Assembly: GCF_003991405.1 (NCBI RefSeq) | Contig: NZ_RPEN01000159.1 | Coordinates: 124,001 to 188,000, forward strand | Reading direction: 5' to 3' | Length of the DNA stretch: 64,000 nucleotides | Source: Pseudorhodobacter sp. E13 | GTDB lineage: Bacteria; Pseudomonadota; Alphaproteobacteria; Rhodobacterales; Rhodobacteraceae | In this document: in pieces, positions 27,380 through 36,478 of the stretch | Position numbering within the stretch: position 1 is the stretch's first letter | Layout: every line of letters starts with the position of its first letter | Translations under genes and position numbers: made by a program | Notes under the pieces: model-generated | What the model was told of the DNA's origin: nothing | Database searches by the model: none | Seen by the model: the letters and a program-made list of their open reading frames with translations, nothing else

Positions 27380-27991
27380 CTAAAGCAATCGGTATTCTCG
27401 CGCTTTGCGCAAGGCCTCAGATGTCGTTCGGGCTTCAAGTCGCACGCGGGCCGAAGTCAGCCGCGCCTTGAAGGCACTTTCCGAGATCCCTAGTTTAGCT
27501 GCGGCAGCAGTGTGTCGGTCCCCGTCAGCGATGCATTGCAACGCTTCAATCTGTGCTTTGGTCAGTTCAGAGGGGGGATTGGCCTCGATATGCAATCGCA
27601 CTGTAATATCGGCCAGCCGCGCCATCTCTTCATCTGTAAACTCACGGTCAGAGCGGCAAATGCCAGCCATCGACCGCGAGGTAATTGGCCCATAGGAGGA
27701 AACGACCCCATAGTTCATCCCATGTGCCGCAGCTTTTTTAAGCACGTTAAACGGGTCGGGTAGCGGGATCTCACTCCACCGAGCGGTTCCAGCGGTCCCA
27801 ATGCCCCAAAACACCAGCGGATCGCGAAGGTAATAGGAATTGGCATTGTAATAGGCCACCCAATCGGGCGGATAAGCACTATGATAAATCAAAGGGGATG
27901 CAAACCGAATATGCAGCCCAACGGCATAGCCTTCCGGCGCAAGCTGATGCAACTCTTCATACAACTGAGAAAGCCTCTTCTCTAACGACAT
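27380..27991 (-). CDS. LuxR-family AHL-responsive transcriptional regulator
   Basis: Encodes 203 residues from the ATG at 27991 (a TTG lies one codon upstream). The AHL-binding domain has Trp44, Tyr48, Asp57-Pro58 and Trp72 in the spacing of LuxR/TraR. The C-terminal helix-turn-helix (about 143-195) includes ADGDRHTAAAAKLGISESAFKARL; it lacks the usual GKT/SxxEIA wording, so the DNA-binding domain is somewhat divergent. It heads the pair with luxI. Confidence 0.92.
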   Translation of the reverse strand: MSLEKRLSQLYEELHQLAPEGYAVGLHIRFASPLIYHSAYPPDWVAYYNANSYYLRDPLVFWGIGTAGTARWSEIPLPDPFNVLKKAAAHGMNYGVVSSYGPITSRSMAGICRSDREFTDEEMARLADITVRLHIEANPPSELTKAQIEALQCIADGDRHTAAAAKLGISESAFKARLTSARVRLEARTTSEALRKAREYRLL

Positions 27992-28029
27992 CAACCTTAA
28001 CAGAGTCCTTCTAGATTCTGCTCAACCCT

Positions 28030-28049
28030 AGATACATTTACCTATATCT
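28030..28049. promoter_or_regulatory. Candidate lux-box-like dyad upstream of luxR
   Basis: AGATA and TATCT flank 10 nt, giving a 20-bp dyad with 7 of 10 positions symmetric, 38 nt before the luxR start. Size and place fit a lux box, but the half-sites do not match the Vibrio consensus. Confidence 0.3.
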
Positions 28050-28145
28050 GCCAGTGCCTTCGTTAAGAAACCGTTTACTCTTGCGGTCTAATTTCCGGGT
28101 TAAGCGCAGCCGTGCCTATTCCGTTGGCACCGGAACACAATAAGC

Positions 28146-28171
28146 AAAAAAGCCCGCCTGTAAAAGCGGGC
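28146..28171 (-). terminator. Terminator of the ribosomal operon
   Basis: Minus strand: GCCCGC, 8-nt loop, GCGGGC, then six T residues, 26 nt past the rplQ stop. It separates rplQ from the luxRI region downstream on the same strand. Confidence 0.88.
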
Positions 28172-28197
28172 CTTTGCAATTCGTTTTGCTTTCGGGC

Positions 28198-28617
28198 TTA
28201 CGCCTCGGCAGCTTCCGATGCGGCAACGCGGGCCTTGTCGCCTGCGCCTTTGGCGTTCGGATCGCGGTCAACGAATTCGATGATCGCCATCGGGGCCATA
28301 TCGCCATAGCGGAAACCCGCTTTCAGCACACGCACATAGCCGCCCTGACGGTCCTTGTAGCGCGGGCCAAGGATTTCGAACAGACGGGCCACATACTGGT
28401 CCTGCTTCAATTGCGCAGCAGCCTGACGGCGCGCGTGCAGATCGCCACGCTTTGCCAGCGTGATCAGCTTTTCGATGATCGGGCGCAGTTCTTTTGCCTT
28501 GGGCAGGGTGGTCTTGATCTGCTCATGTTCAATGAGCGAGCCACACATGTTGGCGAACAGCGCCTTGCGGTGTTCATGTGTGCGGTTCAGACGGCGGTAT
28601 CCACGAGCGTGACGCAT
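28198..28617 (-). CDS. rplQ: 50S ribosomal protein L17
   Basis: Encodes 139 residues starting [20 protein letters not shown], the L17 N-terminus, with an acidic-Ala C-terminal tail as in other alphaproteobacteria. It is the last gene of the rplO-to-rplQ operon, 132 nt after rpoA. Confidence 0.98.
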   Translation of the reverse strand: MRHARGYRRLNRTHEHRKALFANMCGSLIEHEQIKTTLPKAKELRPIIEKLITLAKRGDLHARRQAAAQLKQDQYVARLFEILGPRYKDRQGGYVRVLKAGFRYGDMAPMAIIEFVDRDPNAKGAGDKARVAASEAAEA

Positions 28618-28749
28618 ATTCTATCTCCTAAAGTCGCGTTTTGCTTTGTCCGGCAGCCCTCGAATGGGCCACTCACCTTGGGGCATCATGCCCATGTTTT
28701 CCCCGGCAGATCCGGGCATTTGCGGGGGGCGTTACCGCCCCCCAAACTC

Positions 28750-29766
28750 TTAGAACTGGTCCTCAAAGCGCTTGGCCAGATCTTCGATGTTTTCTGGCGG
28801 CCAATCCTCGACGTCCATGCCAAGGTGCAGGCCCATACCCGACAGCACTTCCTTGATTTCGTTCAAGGACTTGCGGCCAAAGTTCGGCGTGCGCAGCATT
28901 TCGGCTTCGGTTTTCTGGATCAGATCGCCGATATAGACGATGTTGTCGTTCTTCAGGCAGTTCGCAGAACGCACCGACAGTTCCAACTCGTCGACCTTCT
29001 TCAGCAGCAGCGGGTTGAATTCCAGCCCGTCATCCACATCCGAACGCGTCGCCGATTCCGGCTCGTCGAAGTTCACGAAGATCGACAGCTGGTCTTGCAG
29101 AATGCGCGCGGCATAGGCCACAGCATCATCCGGCGTCAGCGAGCCATCGGTTTCGATTTTCATCGTCAGCTTGTCATAGTCCAGAACCTGACCTTCGCGG
29201 GTCGGCTGCACTTCATAGCTGACCTTTTTCACCGGCGAATAGATCGCATCAATCGGGATCAAGCCGATCGGCGCATCTTCGGGGCGGTTCTTGTCAGCGG
29301 AAACATAGCCCTTACCGGTGTTGACGGTCAGTTCCATGAACACGTCAGCGCCATCGTCAAGGTGGCAGATCACGTGATCCTTGTTCAGCACTTCGATCCC
29401 CGAGGAGTCAGAGATATCGCCAGCGGTCACAACGCCCGGACCCTTGGCGGAAATCGACAGGCGCTTCGGCCCTTCGACATCCATGCGCAGGCTGACGCCT
29501 TTCAGGTTCAGAACGATGTCGGTGACGTCTTCACGCACACCCGCGACCGAGGAGAACTCGTGCAGAACATTGTCGATCTGGACGCTGGTGATGGCTGCAC
29601 CTTGCAGCGAGGACATCAGCACGCGGCGCAGCGCGTTGCCCAGCGTCAGGCCAAAGCCACGCTCCAGCGGTTCAGCGATCACAGTTGCCGTGCGCGACGC
29701 GTCCGGGCCGGGGTTAACCACCAGCTGCGTCGGTTTGATCAATTCGGCCCAATTTTTGTGGATCAT
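28750..29766 (-). CDS. rpoA: RNA polymerase alpha subunit
   Basis: Encodes 338 residues from the ATG at 29766, chosen over an ATG 15 nt earlier because GGAGG sits 8 nt before it and the product then starts [12 protein letters not shown]. The N-terminal assembly domain and the C-terminal DNA/activator-binding domain ([20 protein letters not shown] and [14 protein letters not shown]) are both complete. Confidence 0.98.
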   Translation of the reverse strand: MIHKNWAELIKPTQLVVNPGPDASRTATVIAEPLERGFGLTLGNALRRVLMSSLQGAAITSVQIDNVLHEFSSVAGVREDVTDIVLNLKGVSLRMDVEGPKRLSISAKGPGVVTAGDISDSSGIEVLNKDHVICHLDDGADVFMELTVNTGKGYVSADKNRPEDAPIGLIPIDAIYSPVKKVSYEVQPTREGQVLDYDKLTMKIETDGSLTPDDAVAYAARILQDQLSIFVNFDEPESATRSDVDDGLEFNPLLLKKVDELELSVRSANCLKNDNIVYIGDLIQKTEAEMLRTPNFGRKSLNEIKEVLSGMGLHLGMDVEDWPPENIEDLAKRFEDQF

Positions 29767-29886
29767 GCGTATAGCCTCCATACCTGTCTTCTGCCCATGT
29801 CCCTAAGCAGTCGACGCCCGAGGATGTAGAAATGCCGAAACCGGGCCGTGCGCAGAACGCGCGCGGCCCGGTGATAACGAATAGCC

Positions 29887-30276
29887 TTAGACGCGGCGGC
29901 GCTTTGGCGGGCGGCAGCCGTTATGCGCGATCGGCGTCACGTCACGGATCGACGTGATGTTCAGACCGGCAGCAGCCAGCGCGCGCAAAGCCGATTCACG
30001 GCCCGAACCGGGGCCCTGCACTTCGACTTCCAGCGTTTTCACGCCATGCTCTTGCGCCTTGCGGGCCGCATCCTCAGCCGCCATCTGGGCAGCGTAAGGG
30101 GTGGATTTACGCGACCCCTTGAAACCCATGGTGCCCGAGGAGGACCAGGAAATTGCATTGCCCTGAACGTCAGAGATCAGGATCTTGGTGTTGTTGAACG
30201 AGGAATTCACATGCGCAACGCCAGCGGCGATGTTTTTGCGTTCCTTGCGCTTCATACGGGTCTTATCGCGTGCCAT
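29887..30276 (-). CDS. rpsK: 30S ribosomal protein S11
   Basis: Encodes 129 residues with S11 hallmarks: [20 protein letters not shown] and the C-terminal [21 protein letters not shown]. It lies 13 nt after rpsM and 120 nt before rpoA in the standard order. Confidence 0.98.
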   Translation of the reverse strand: MARDKTRMKRKERKNIAAGVAHVNSSFNNTKILISDVQGNAISWSSSGTMGFKGSRKSTPYAAQMAAEDAARKAQEHGVKTLEVEVQGPGSGRESALRALAAAGLNITSIRDVTPIAHNGCRPPKRRRV

Positions 30277-30289
30277 ATCTCAGCGCCCC

Positions 30290-30658
30290 TTATTTCTTCT
30301 TGCCAGCAATGGCCTTTGCAGGGCCCTTGCGTGTGCGTGCGTTGGTATGGGTGCGCTGACCGCGGACCGGCAGGCCACGACGGTGGCGCAGGCCACGGTA
30401 GCAACCAAGGTCCATCAAGCGCTTGATGTTCATCGAGGTTTCACGACGCAGGTCACCTTCAACGGTGTAGTTTGCGTCGATATGTTCGCGGATCGCGAGC
30501 ACTTCGGCATCCGAAAGCTCGTTCACGCGGCGGGTGCGGTCAATGCCAACCGACTCACAGATCAGCTCTGCGGTGTGGGAACCGATCCCGGTGATATATG
30601 TCAATGCGATGGGGACGCGTTTCCCCGTCGGAATGTTTACGCCAGCAATACGAGCCAC
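30290..30658 (-). CDS. rpsM: 30S ribosomal protein S13
   Basis: Encodes 122 residues from a GTG at 30658, where the product begins [15 protein letters not shown]. The C-terminal tail [24 protein letters not shown] contacts tRNA in the P-site. No rpmJ lies between adk and rpsM. The 181 nt upstream contain no gene. Confidence 0.97.
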   Translation of the reverse strand: MARIAGVNIPTGKRVPIALTYITGIGSHTAELICESVGIDRTRRVNELSDAEVLAIREHIDANYTVEGDLRRETSMNIKRLMDLGCYRGLRHRRGLPVRGQRTHTNARTRKGPAKAIAGKKK

Positions 30659-30839
30659 GCGCTTTTCCTTTCGTTGCGGTTCCGTGATACCAGAACCTTT
30701 TTTCACAACCCAAAGGCGGCGTATCCGCCCTTGATGATTTCGTTTACGATTTTCAGAGACCCAAACGCCGAAACGATTCCCTTGCGGGACGCCGTGCAAT
30801 ATGGGGTTTTGCCCCGCCCGTCAAGGGCGACAGGCAGGA

Positions 30840-31493
30840 TTATTGCGCGCCGTCAAGCACTTTGGAAATCGCCGCCGACACCGCATCCATTTCAGCCAGC
30901 CCATCCACCGAGGACAGCTTGCCCTTGGCATAGTAATAGCCAATCAAGGGCGATGTCTTTTTGTAATATTCCAGCAGGCGCGTGCGCAGCGCATCGGCAT
31001 TGTCATCGGCCCGGCGCACCATCTTGCCCGAACCGCAGTCATCGCAGACACCATCCACTTTGGTCGGGCGGGTCTGGTCATGATACACAGCCCCGCAATC
31101 GCCGCAGGTATAGCGCCCGGTGATCCGCGCGACCAAAGCCGCATCATCCACCTGCATCTCGATCACCGCATCAAGCGACTGACCCAGATCGGCCATCAAC
31201 TCGGCCAAGGCATCCGCCTGTTTCAGCGTGCGCGGAAAGCCATCAAAGATGAACCCGCCGCCCGCCTCGCCCGTCAGCTTTTCGCGGATCAACCCGATCA
31301 CGATCTCATCCGTGACCAGCTCGCCCCGCTCCATCACTGCCGCGACCTTCAGGCCCATTTCAGAGCCTGAGGTTTTCGCCTCGCGCAGCATGTCGCCGGT
31401 GGAAAGCTGCACCATATTGCGGCCCTCGACCAAACGCTTTGCCTGCGTGCCTTTGCCAGCGCCGGGCGGCCCCAGAAGGATGATGTTGATCAT
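30840..31493 (-). CDS. adk: Adenylate kinase, zinc-lid type
   Basis: Encodes 217 residues: P-loop [13 protein letters not shown]-binding region, and a long LID with four cysteines (CGDC and CDDC) that should bind zinc, as in Gram-positive and many alphaproteobacterial enzymes. It interconverts AMP, ADP and ATP. It sits between secY and rpsM, the usual place. Confidence 0.97.
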   Translation of the reverse strand: MINIILLGPPGAGKGTQAKRLVEGRNMVQLSTGDMLREAKTSGSEMGLKVAAVMERGELVTDEIVIGLIREKLTGEAGGGFIFDGFPRTLKQADALAELMADLGQSLDAVIEMQVDDAALVARITGRYTCGDCGAVYHDQTRPTKVDGVCDDCGSGKMVRRADDNADALRTRLLEYYKKTSPLIGYYYAKGKLSSVDGLAEMDAVSAAISKVLDGAQ

Positions 31494-31502
31494 GCTGCCC
31501 CC

Positions 31503-32858
31503 TTAGCGCCGCGATGGTGCAGGCTTACCCCGCTTTTTGCCGCGCAACTGCGACTTCTCGATCAGGCCTTCATATTGATGCGCCAGTAAATGCGATTGCA
31601 CTTGGTTGATCGTATCCATCGTCACCGACACCACGATCAGCACCGAGGTGCCGCCAAAGTAGAAGGGAATCGCAAACTGGTTGCGCAGCACTTCCGGCAA
31701 CAGGCACACAGCAGCCAGATAGGCCGCGCCCAGCACCAACACCCGGTTGACCACATATTCCAGATATTCCGCCGTCTTTTTGCCGGGCCGGATACCGGGG
31801 ATAAACCCGTTCTGGTTTTTCAGGTTATCGGCCACATCATCCACTTTGAACGCCACGTTCGCGGTATAGAAATAGGCAAAGAACACGATCATCGCGACAA
31901 AGAACAGCAGATACAGCGGCTGCCCCGGCCCGAAATAGGCCAGAATGGTCGACATGATCGGCCCGGTCTGCGCCCCCGAGAAGGTCGAGATCGTGACCGG
32001 CAACAGCAGCAATGACGAGGCAAAGATCGCCGGGATCACGCCTGCCGGGTTCACTTTCACCGGCAAGTGGCTGGACCCGCCATCATAAACCTTCATGCCC
32101 ACCTGACGGCGGGGGTATTGGATATGGATCTTGCGCAGCGCACGTTCCATGAACACCACAAAGGCGATCACGGCCACGACCATAACCATTACACCGATAA
32201 TCACGGCAGGCGGCAGCGCGCCCGACTGGCCTTGGCTGAAGAATTGCGCCAAAGCTGCCGGAATTTCCGCCACGATACCCACAAAGATGATCAACGAGAT
32301 GCCGTTGCCAATGCCGCGCGCGGTGATCTGCTCACCCAGCCACATCAGGAACATGGTGCCGCCAACCAGCGTGATCACGCAGGCCAGCTTGAAGAACAGC
32401 CCCGGATCATGCGCCAAACCACCCGCCTCGATCGACACCGCAATGCCCCAGGCCTGAAAGGTTGCAAGCGCAACCGTGCCGTAACGGGTATATTGGTTGA
32501 TCTTTTTCTGGCCCTGCTGGCCCTCTTTCTTCAACTGCTCCAACTGCGGCACCATGGCCGTCAGCAATTGCACGATGATCGAGGCCGAAATGTAAGGCAT
32601 GATCCCCAGCGCAAAAATCCCCATCCGGGAAATCGCGCCACCGGTGAACATGTTCAACATGCCACCAATGCCCGAAGACAGATCCTGCATGAAGTTCCGC
32701 AGCGCGGTGCCATCAATGCCCGGCACCGGGATATAGGTCCCGATGCGATACACGATCAGCAGGCCGATAGTGAAAAAGATGCGTTGGCGCAGGTCGGTCG
32801 CTTTTCCAAGCGCCCCCCAGCTAAGGTTTGCCGCCATTTGTTCCGCAGCTGATGCCAT
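31503..32858 (-). CDS. secY: Preprotein translocase subunit SecY
   Basis: Encodes 451 residues with ten predicted membrane helices. The GIMPYISASIIVQLL segment, the cytoplasmic loop YPRRQVGMKVYDGGSSHLPVK and the C-terminal SLLAHQYEG-type tail fit SecY. It forms the protein-conducting channel with SecE and SecG. It lies between rplO (110 nt upstream) and adk (9 nt downstream). Confidence 0.98.
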   Translation of the reverse strand: MASAAEQMAANLSWGALGKATDLRQRIFFTIGLLIVYRIGTYIPVPGIDGTALRNFMQDLSSGIGGMLNMFTGGAISRMGIFALGIMPYISASIIVQLLTAMVPQLEQLKKEGQQGQKKINQYTRYGTVALATFQAWGIAVSIEAGGLAHDPGLFFKLACVITLVGGTMFLMWLGEQITARGIGNGISLIIFVGIVAEIPAALAQFFSQGQSGALPPAVIIGVMVMVVAVIAFVVFMERALRKIHIQYPRRQVGMKVYDGGSSHLPVKVNPAGVIPAIFASSLLLLPVTISTFSGAQTGPIMSTILAYFGPGQPLYLLFFVAMIVFFAYFYTANVAFKVDDVADNLKNQNGFIPGIRPGKKTAEYLEYVVNRVLVLGAAYLAAVCLLPEVLRNQFAIPFYFGGTSVLIVVSVTMDTINQVQSHLLAHQYEGLIEKSQLRGKKRGKPAPSRR

Positions 32859-32968
32859 GGTTAAATTTCTCCACAGGCGCTAAAGGAAGCGCCGCCAAAC
32901 CGTTTTCCGGTCGGCGGCGCGAGAAAACTTATAGGGATGTAAGCCGTCTTGCGGCGGCTCACAACCTC

Positions 32969-33448
32969 TTATTCAGCCGCAGCCGCCACAGGTGCCGCAA
33001 CCGTGAGGCTGCCACCGGCTTTTGCCACCGCTTCAATCGCCGCAGCCGACGCACCGGTCACGATGATCGTTGCCTTGGCTTTCAGCTCGCCCTTGGCCAG
33101 AACGCGGATACCGTCCAGCTTTTGCTTGGTCAGACCGGCCGCGATGATCGCGTCTTCGGTGATGTCGGCTTTGATGTCCAGCTTGCCCAGGTCGATGAAC
33201 TTCTGGATCAGGCCCAGGTTCACAACGGCATAATGCTTTGCATTCGGCTTGGTGAAGCCGCGCTTCGGCAGGCGGCGATACAGCGGCATTTGCCCGCCTT
33301 CATACCCACCAATAGCCACGCCCGAACGCGATTTCTGGCCCTTGATACCACGGCCAGCGGTTTTACCCTTGCCCGAGCCCGGACCACGCGCCTTGCGCTT
33401 TTGCTTCTTTGCTGCGCCTTCATTGTCGGCGAGTTGGTTCAATTTCAT
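32969..33448 (-). CDS. rplO: 50S ribosomal protein L15
   Basis: Encodes 159 residues from the ATG at 33448 ([12 protein letters not shown]), with the glycine/lysine-rich [20 protein letters not shown] segment and an Ala-rich tail. It is the first ribosomal gene of this segment; the expected upstream neighbour rpmD is not in the preceding 172 nt. Confidence 0.97.
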   Translation of the reverse strand: MKLNQLADNEGAAKKQKRKARGPGSGKGKTAGRGIKGQKSRSGVAIGGYEGGQMPLYRRLPKRGFTKPNAKHYAVVNLGLIQKFIDLGKLDIKADITEDAIIAAGLTKQKLDGIRVLAKGELKAKATIIVTGASAAAIEAVAKAGGSLTVAAPVAAAAE

Positions 33449-33620
33449 GTCGCTTCTCCTATTGCCGGATGTGACCCCCAGCGACGGGAGCGGCCAAACA
33501 CGGCGTTTCTTGTTGATTCTTGTGACCATGACAGGCCACCGGGGGCGTATAGAACCAATGCAGCCCTATCGCAAGCCAGTTTTCCCTGTGCCAAAGGGCA
33601 AACGGACTAGGCCATCCGTG

Positions 33621-35177
33621 TCAGAAATCCGTCGGCGCCCCGCCCGCTTGTTTGCGTTGGGCGACAAAGCGGGCAAGCTCCTCGCGGTGATCTTCGTTCA
33701 TTTCGGGGGCCTCGAACTCTGCCAATATCTGCTTGTAGATCCGATGTGCCCGCTCTGGCGTCCAGACTGCGCCATCTTGCTGCCATGCCTCATAGTTCCG
33801 CCAATCTGAGGCAAAGGGCGCATAGAACGCGGTTTGATAGCGGTCTTGCGTGTGCTGGCAACCAAAGTAATGCCCGCCTGCCCCCACCTCTTTGATCGCG
33901 TCAAAAGCAAGGTCTTCTTCGGTGGTGGCGAATGTCGCCTCCTCAAAGTAGCGCTGGATCATCTGGAGCACTTCACAATCCATGATGAACTTCTCAGGGC
34001 TGGCAATCAGGCCGCCCTCCAGCCAACCCGCCGCGTGATACACCATATTGGTGCCCGACTGCACCGCCGCCCACAGACTGTTGGAGGTTTCCCACATCGC
34101 CTGCCCGTCCGGCACATTGGCCGCACAAACACCCGAGGACCGCAGCGGCAGCTTGTAAAACCGCGCCAATTGCCCTGTCATCTGCGTGGCCCGCATATAT
34201 TCCGGGGTGCCAAAGGCCGGCGCGCCGGATTTCATATCGACATTGCTGGTAAAAGTGCCAATCGCCACCGGGCAACCGGGGTTGATATATTGCAACAGCG
34301 CAATCGCGGCCAAAGCCTCGGCAATGCTCAACGCGACCGCACCCGACATCGTCACCGGGGCCATCGCCCCCGCCAGCGTGAAGGGCGTCACCACAACCGG
34401 TTGCCCGCGCTTGGCCAGACGCATCGCGCCGTCCAGCATCGGGTAATCATGCTTCAACGGGCTGACAGAGTTGATGTTGGTATACATCCGAGGCTTGGCA
34501 TCGAATTCCGCATGGGAAAGCCCGCCTGCCAGCCGGGTCATCTCCATCACATCTTCCACACGCTCCGCGCCCAGCGAATAGGCATGCACCACCTTGTCCG
34601 TCAGCGTCAGCTTTTCATACAGGCAATCGAGGTGACGGACCGAAGGGTGAATATCAATCGGCTCCACCGGATAGCCGCCCGCGATATGGATGCAGTTGAA
34701 ATACTGCGTCAGCTTCATGAACTCCTTGAACGTCTCAAAGTCACCCGACCGCTTGCCCCGCTCCATATCCCAGGCGTTGGGCGGGCTGGAGACGTTGACA
34801 AACAGCATATGCTTGCCGCCGACGATCAATTCCCGGTCCGGGTTGCGCGGGGTGATGGTGAAGCTTTCGGGCGCATGGCCCAGCATTTCCATCACGAAAT
34901 CTTCGTCCATGCGGACGTTTTCGCCATTCACCCGACAGCCCGCCTGTTTCAGGATCGCCACGGCATCGGGGTTCAGAAACTCGATCCCGATTTCGGACAG
35001 AACCCGCATGGCGGTGCGGTGAATGGCCTGCACCCCATCGGCGTCCAGCGGCTCCACCGGGCGGTCGGGGTTGATGGGCAAGCGCCACGGCATCTGATCA
35101 ATCGCAGCATTCCCCGCGCGGGTCTTGTTGCCCGCACGCCCACCGGCCCTGCGGCGGCGCCCTGCTTCTTCGGCCAT
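33621..35177 (-). CDS. Trimethylamine methyltransferase (MttB) superfamily protein, non-pyrrolysine
   Basis: Encodes 518 residues from the ATG at 35177, preceded by GGAGTG. Family features include an N-terminal RRAGGRAG-type basic stretch, GIEFLNPDAVAILKQAG, and a TIM-barrel body. No in-frame amber codon is present, so this is the non-pyrrolysine branch (MtgB/DddX-like neighbours), whose members demethylate quaternary amines such as glycine betaine using corrinoid proteins. No corrinoid protein or activase gene is nearby. The substrate is unknown. Confidence 0.88.
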   Translation of the reverse strand: MAEEAGRRRRAGGRAGNKTRAGNAAIDQMPWRLPINPDRPVEPLDADGVQAIHRTAMRVLSEIGIEFLNPDAVAILKQAGCRVNGENVRMDEDFVMEMLGHAPESFTITPRNPDRELIVGGKHMLFVNVSSPPNAWDMERGKRSGDFETFKEFMKLTQYFNCIHIAGGYPVEPIDIHPSVRHLDCLYEKLTLTDKVVHAYSLGAERVEDVMEMTRLAGGLSHAEFDAKPRMYTNINSVSPLKHDYPMLDGAMRLAKRGQPVVVTPFTLAGAMAPVTMSGAVALSIAEALAAIALLQYINPGCPVAIGTFTSNVDMKSGAPAFGTPEYMRATQMTGQLARFYKLPLRSSGVCAANVPDGQAMWETSNSLWAAVQSGTNMVYHAAGWLEGGLIASPEKFIMDCEVLQMIQRYFEEATFATTEEDLAFDAIKEVGAGGHYFGCQHTQDRYQTAFYAPFASDWRNYEAWQQDGAVWTPERAHRIYKQILAEFEAPEMNEDHREELARFVAQRKQAGGAPTDF

Positions 35178-35282
35178 GAAAACACTCCGTGCTGCGTGTC
35201 GATGTGCCAAGAATGACCGAAGCCGCCCGGAAATGAGCACTCAAACCGCGACATATTCAGGTCGTTTTTGGTGCCTGAATGG

Positions 35283-35981
35283 TCACGACGTTGGGCAAAG
35301 CCCGTCAATCCACGCCCCAAGTGCCGCGATATCGGGCAAAACCGCATCCGCATGGGGGCGCAATTCCTCGGCTTTTGCGATACCGGTCAGCACCGCCACC
35401 ACACGCATGCCCGCAGCGCGCCCCGCGATCAGATCATGACGGCTGTCGCCCACCATCACCGCACGCGCCGGATCAATGCCCACCTGCCGGGCAAAGGCAA
35501 GGCACATCCCCGGCCCCGGCTTGGCCCCATGGCCGGAATCCTGCCCCGCCACGAAATCGAACAGGTCCAGCACATCATGCGCCGCCAGATGCGCGCGCGC
35601 GGGGCTTTCGGCATCATTGGTGGCCAAGCCGATCTTCAATCCACGGTCGCGCAACGCCCCCAGAACCGGGCGCAGGGGCACCGCAGGGGCCATCGCCGAC
35701 AGTTCCGCCATCGCGTTCAACCGCTCGGCCAACTGGGGCTGAGTGTAGCCCGTCAGATACGGCAGGATTACGGCAGACACCTCATCCGAGGTGCCCGCGA
35801 TCACCGGGCTGTCTGGGTGAAAATCCCGCGTCTTGATGTCATAGCCGATGGCGGCCGCCATTTGGGCCGCGTGCGGCGCATCCTGTGCCAAGGCTTCCAG
35901 CACGCGCTGCGCCCAGCCGCTCCAGCTTAGGCGGAAATCGAACAGCGTTCCGTCCTTGTCAAACACCACACCGTCAATCAT
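35283..35981 (-). CDS. HAD-family hydrolase, phosphoglycolate phosphatase-like
   Basis: Encodes 232 residues from the ATG at 35981 (GGGGGGCG ahead); earlier starts at 35999 or 36002 are possible. Motif I is FDKDGTLFD, motif II GLATND, motif III/IV a lysine in GAKPGPGMC and VGDSRHD. It has a cap domain of the Gph type. Phosphoglycolate, a different sugar phosphate, or a pyrophosphate could be the substrate. It lies 63 nt downstream of the DUF3572 gene. Confidence 0.85.
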   Translation of the reverse strand: MIDGVVFDKDGTLFDFRLSWSGWAQRVLEALAQDAPHAAQMAAAIGYDIKTRDFHPDSPVIAGTSDEVSAVILPYLTGYTQPQLAERLNAMAELSAMAPAVPLRPVLGALRDRGLKIGLATNDAESPARAHLAAHDVLDLFDFVAGQDSGHGAKPGPGMCLAFARQVGIDPARAVMVGDSRHDLIAGRAAGMRVVAVLTGIAKAEELRPHADAVLPDIAALGAWIDGLCPTS

Positions 35982-36044
35982 CGCCGCCCCCCAGTCCATC
36001 ACTTTGCAGGCACCATGCCCAGCGCGCAGTCGGAATGCAACGGC

Positions 36045-36326
36045 TCAGGTCCAGTTGATCTGCTCACCACCGGGCAGGCCCGCGCGCGCCTCCATCGGGG
36101 CCTGATAGGGCAGGTTTTCGGCATCACAAAAGGCGATGACCCATGCGTCATCCATCAGGATGAAATCCAGAACCGACCCAAGGAACGCGGGCTGCCCCGC
36201 ATTTTTGACCAAATCGTTAACCGATGCGCCGCTCGCCCCCAGAAAAACCGGCAGCAATTCGTCATTCGCAGCCAGCCATCCCAGAGCCTGCAAAGCAATC
36301 GTTTCGGCGTATTCTTGCCTGTTCAT
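36045..36326 (-). CDS. DUF3572 family protein
   Basis: Encodes 93 residues containing the pattern ALQALGWLAANDELLPVFLGASGAS characteristic of DUF3572, a small alphaproteobacterial family of unknown function. It is acidic and soluble, and is upstream of the HAD hydrolase and divergent from the pleD-type gene. Confidence 0.8.
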   Translation of the reverse strand: MNRQEYAETIALQALGWLAANDELLPVFLGASGASVNDLVKNAGQPAFLGSVLDFILMDDAWVIAFCDAENLPYQAPMEARAGLPGGEQINWT

Positions 36327-36478
36327 CAGCGGATTCTTTCCTATTTGGGCCTGTTTTGGGGCAAATTGAGAGTCTTAACGGTCTTTGTTCTGTTTGAATT
36401 AAAAATCGCAAGAATTTCTTAACCAAATAGCGGGAAAGATGATCAGAACATTACTCGTGAGACCTTAGAGGTATCTCA

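Noticed and set aside
33621-35177. Pyrrolysine-containing MttB
   Set aside because: The frame has no in-frame TAG before its stop, so the protein belongs to the non-pyrrolysine branch.
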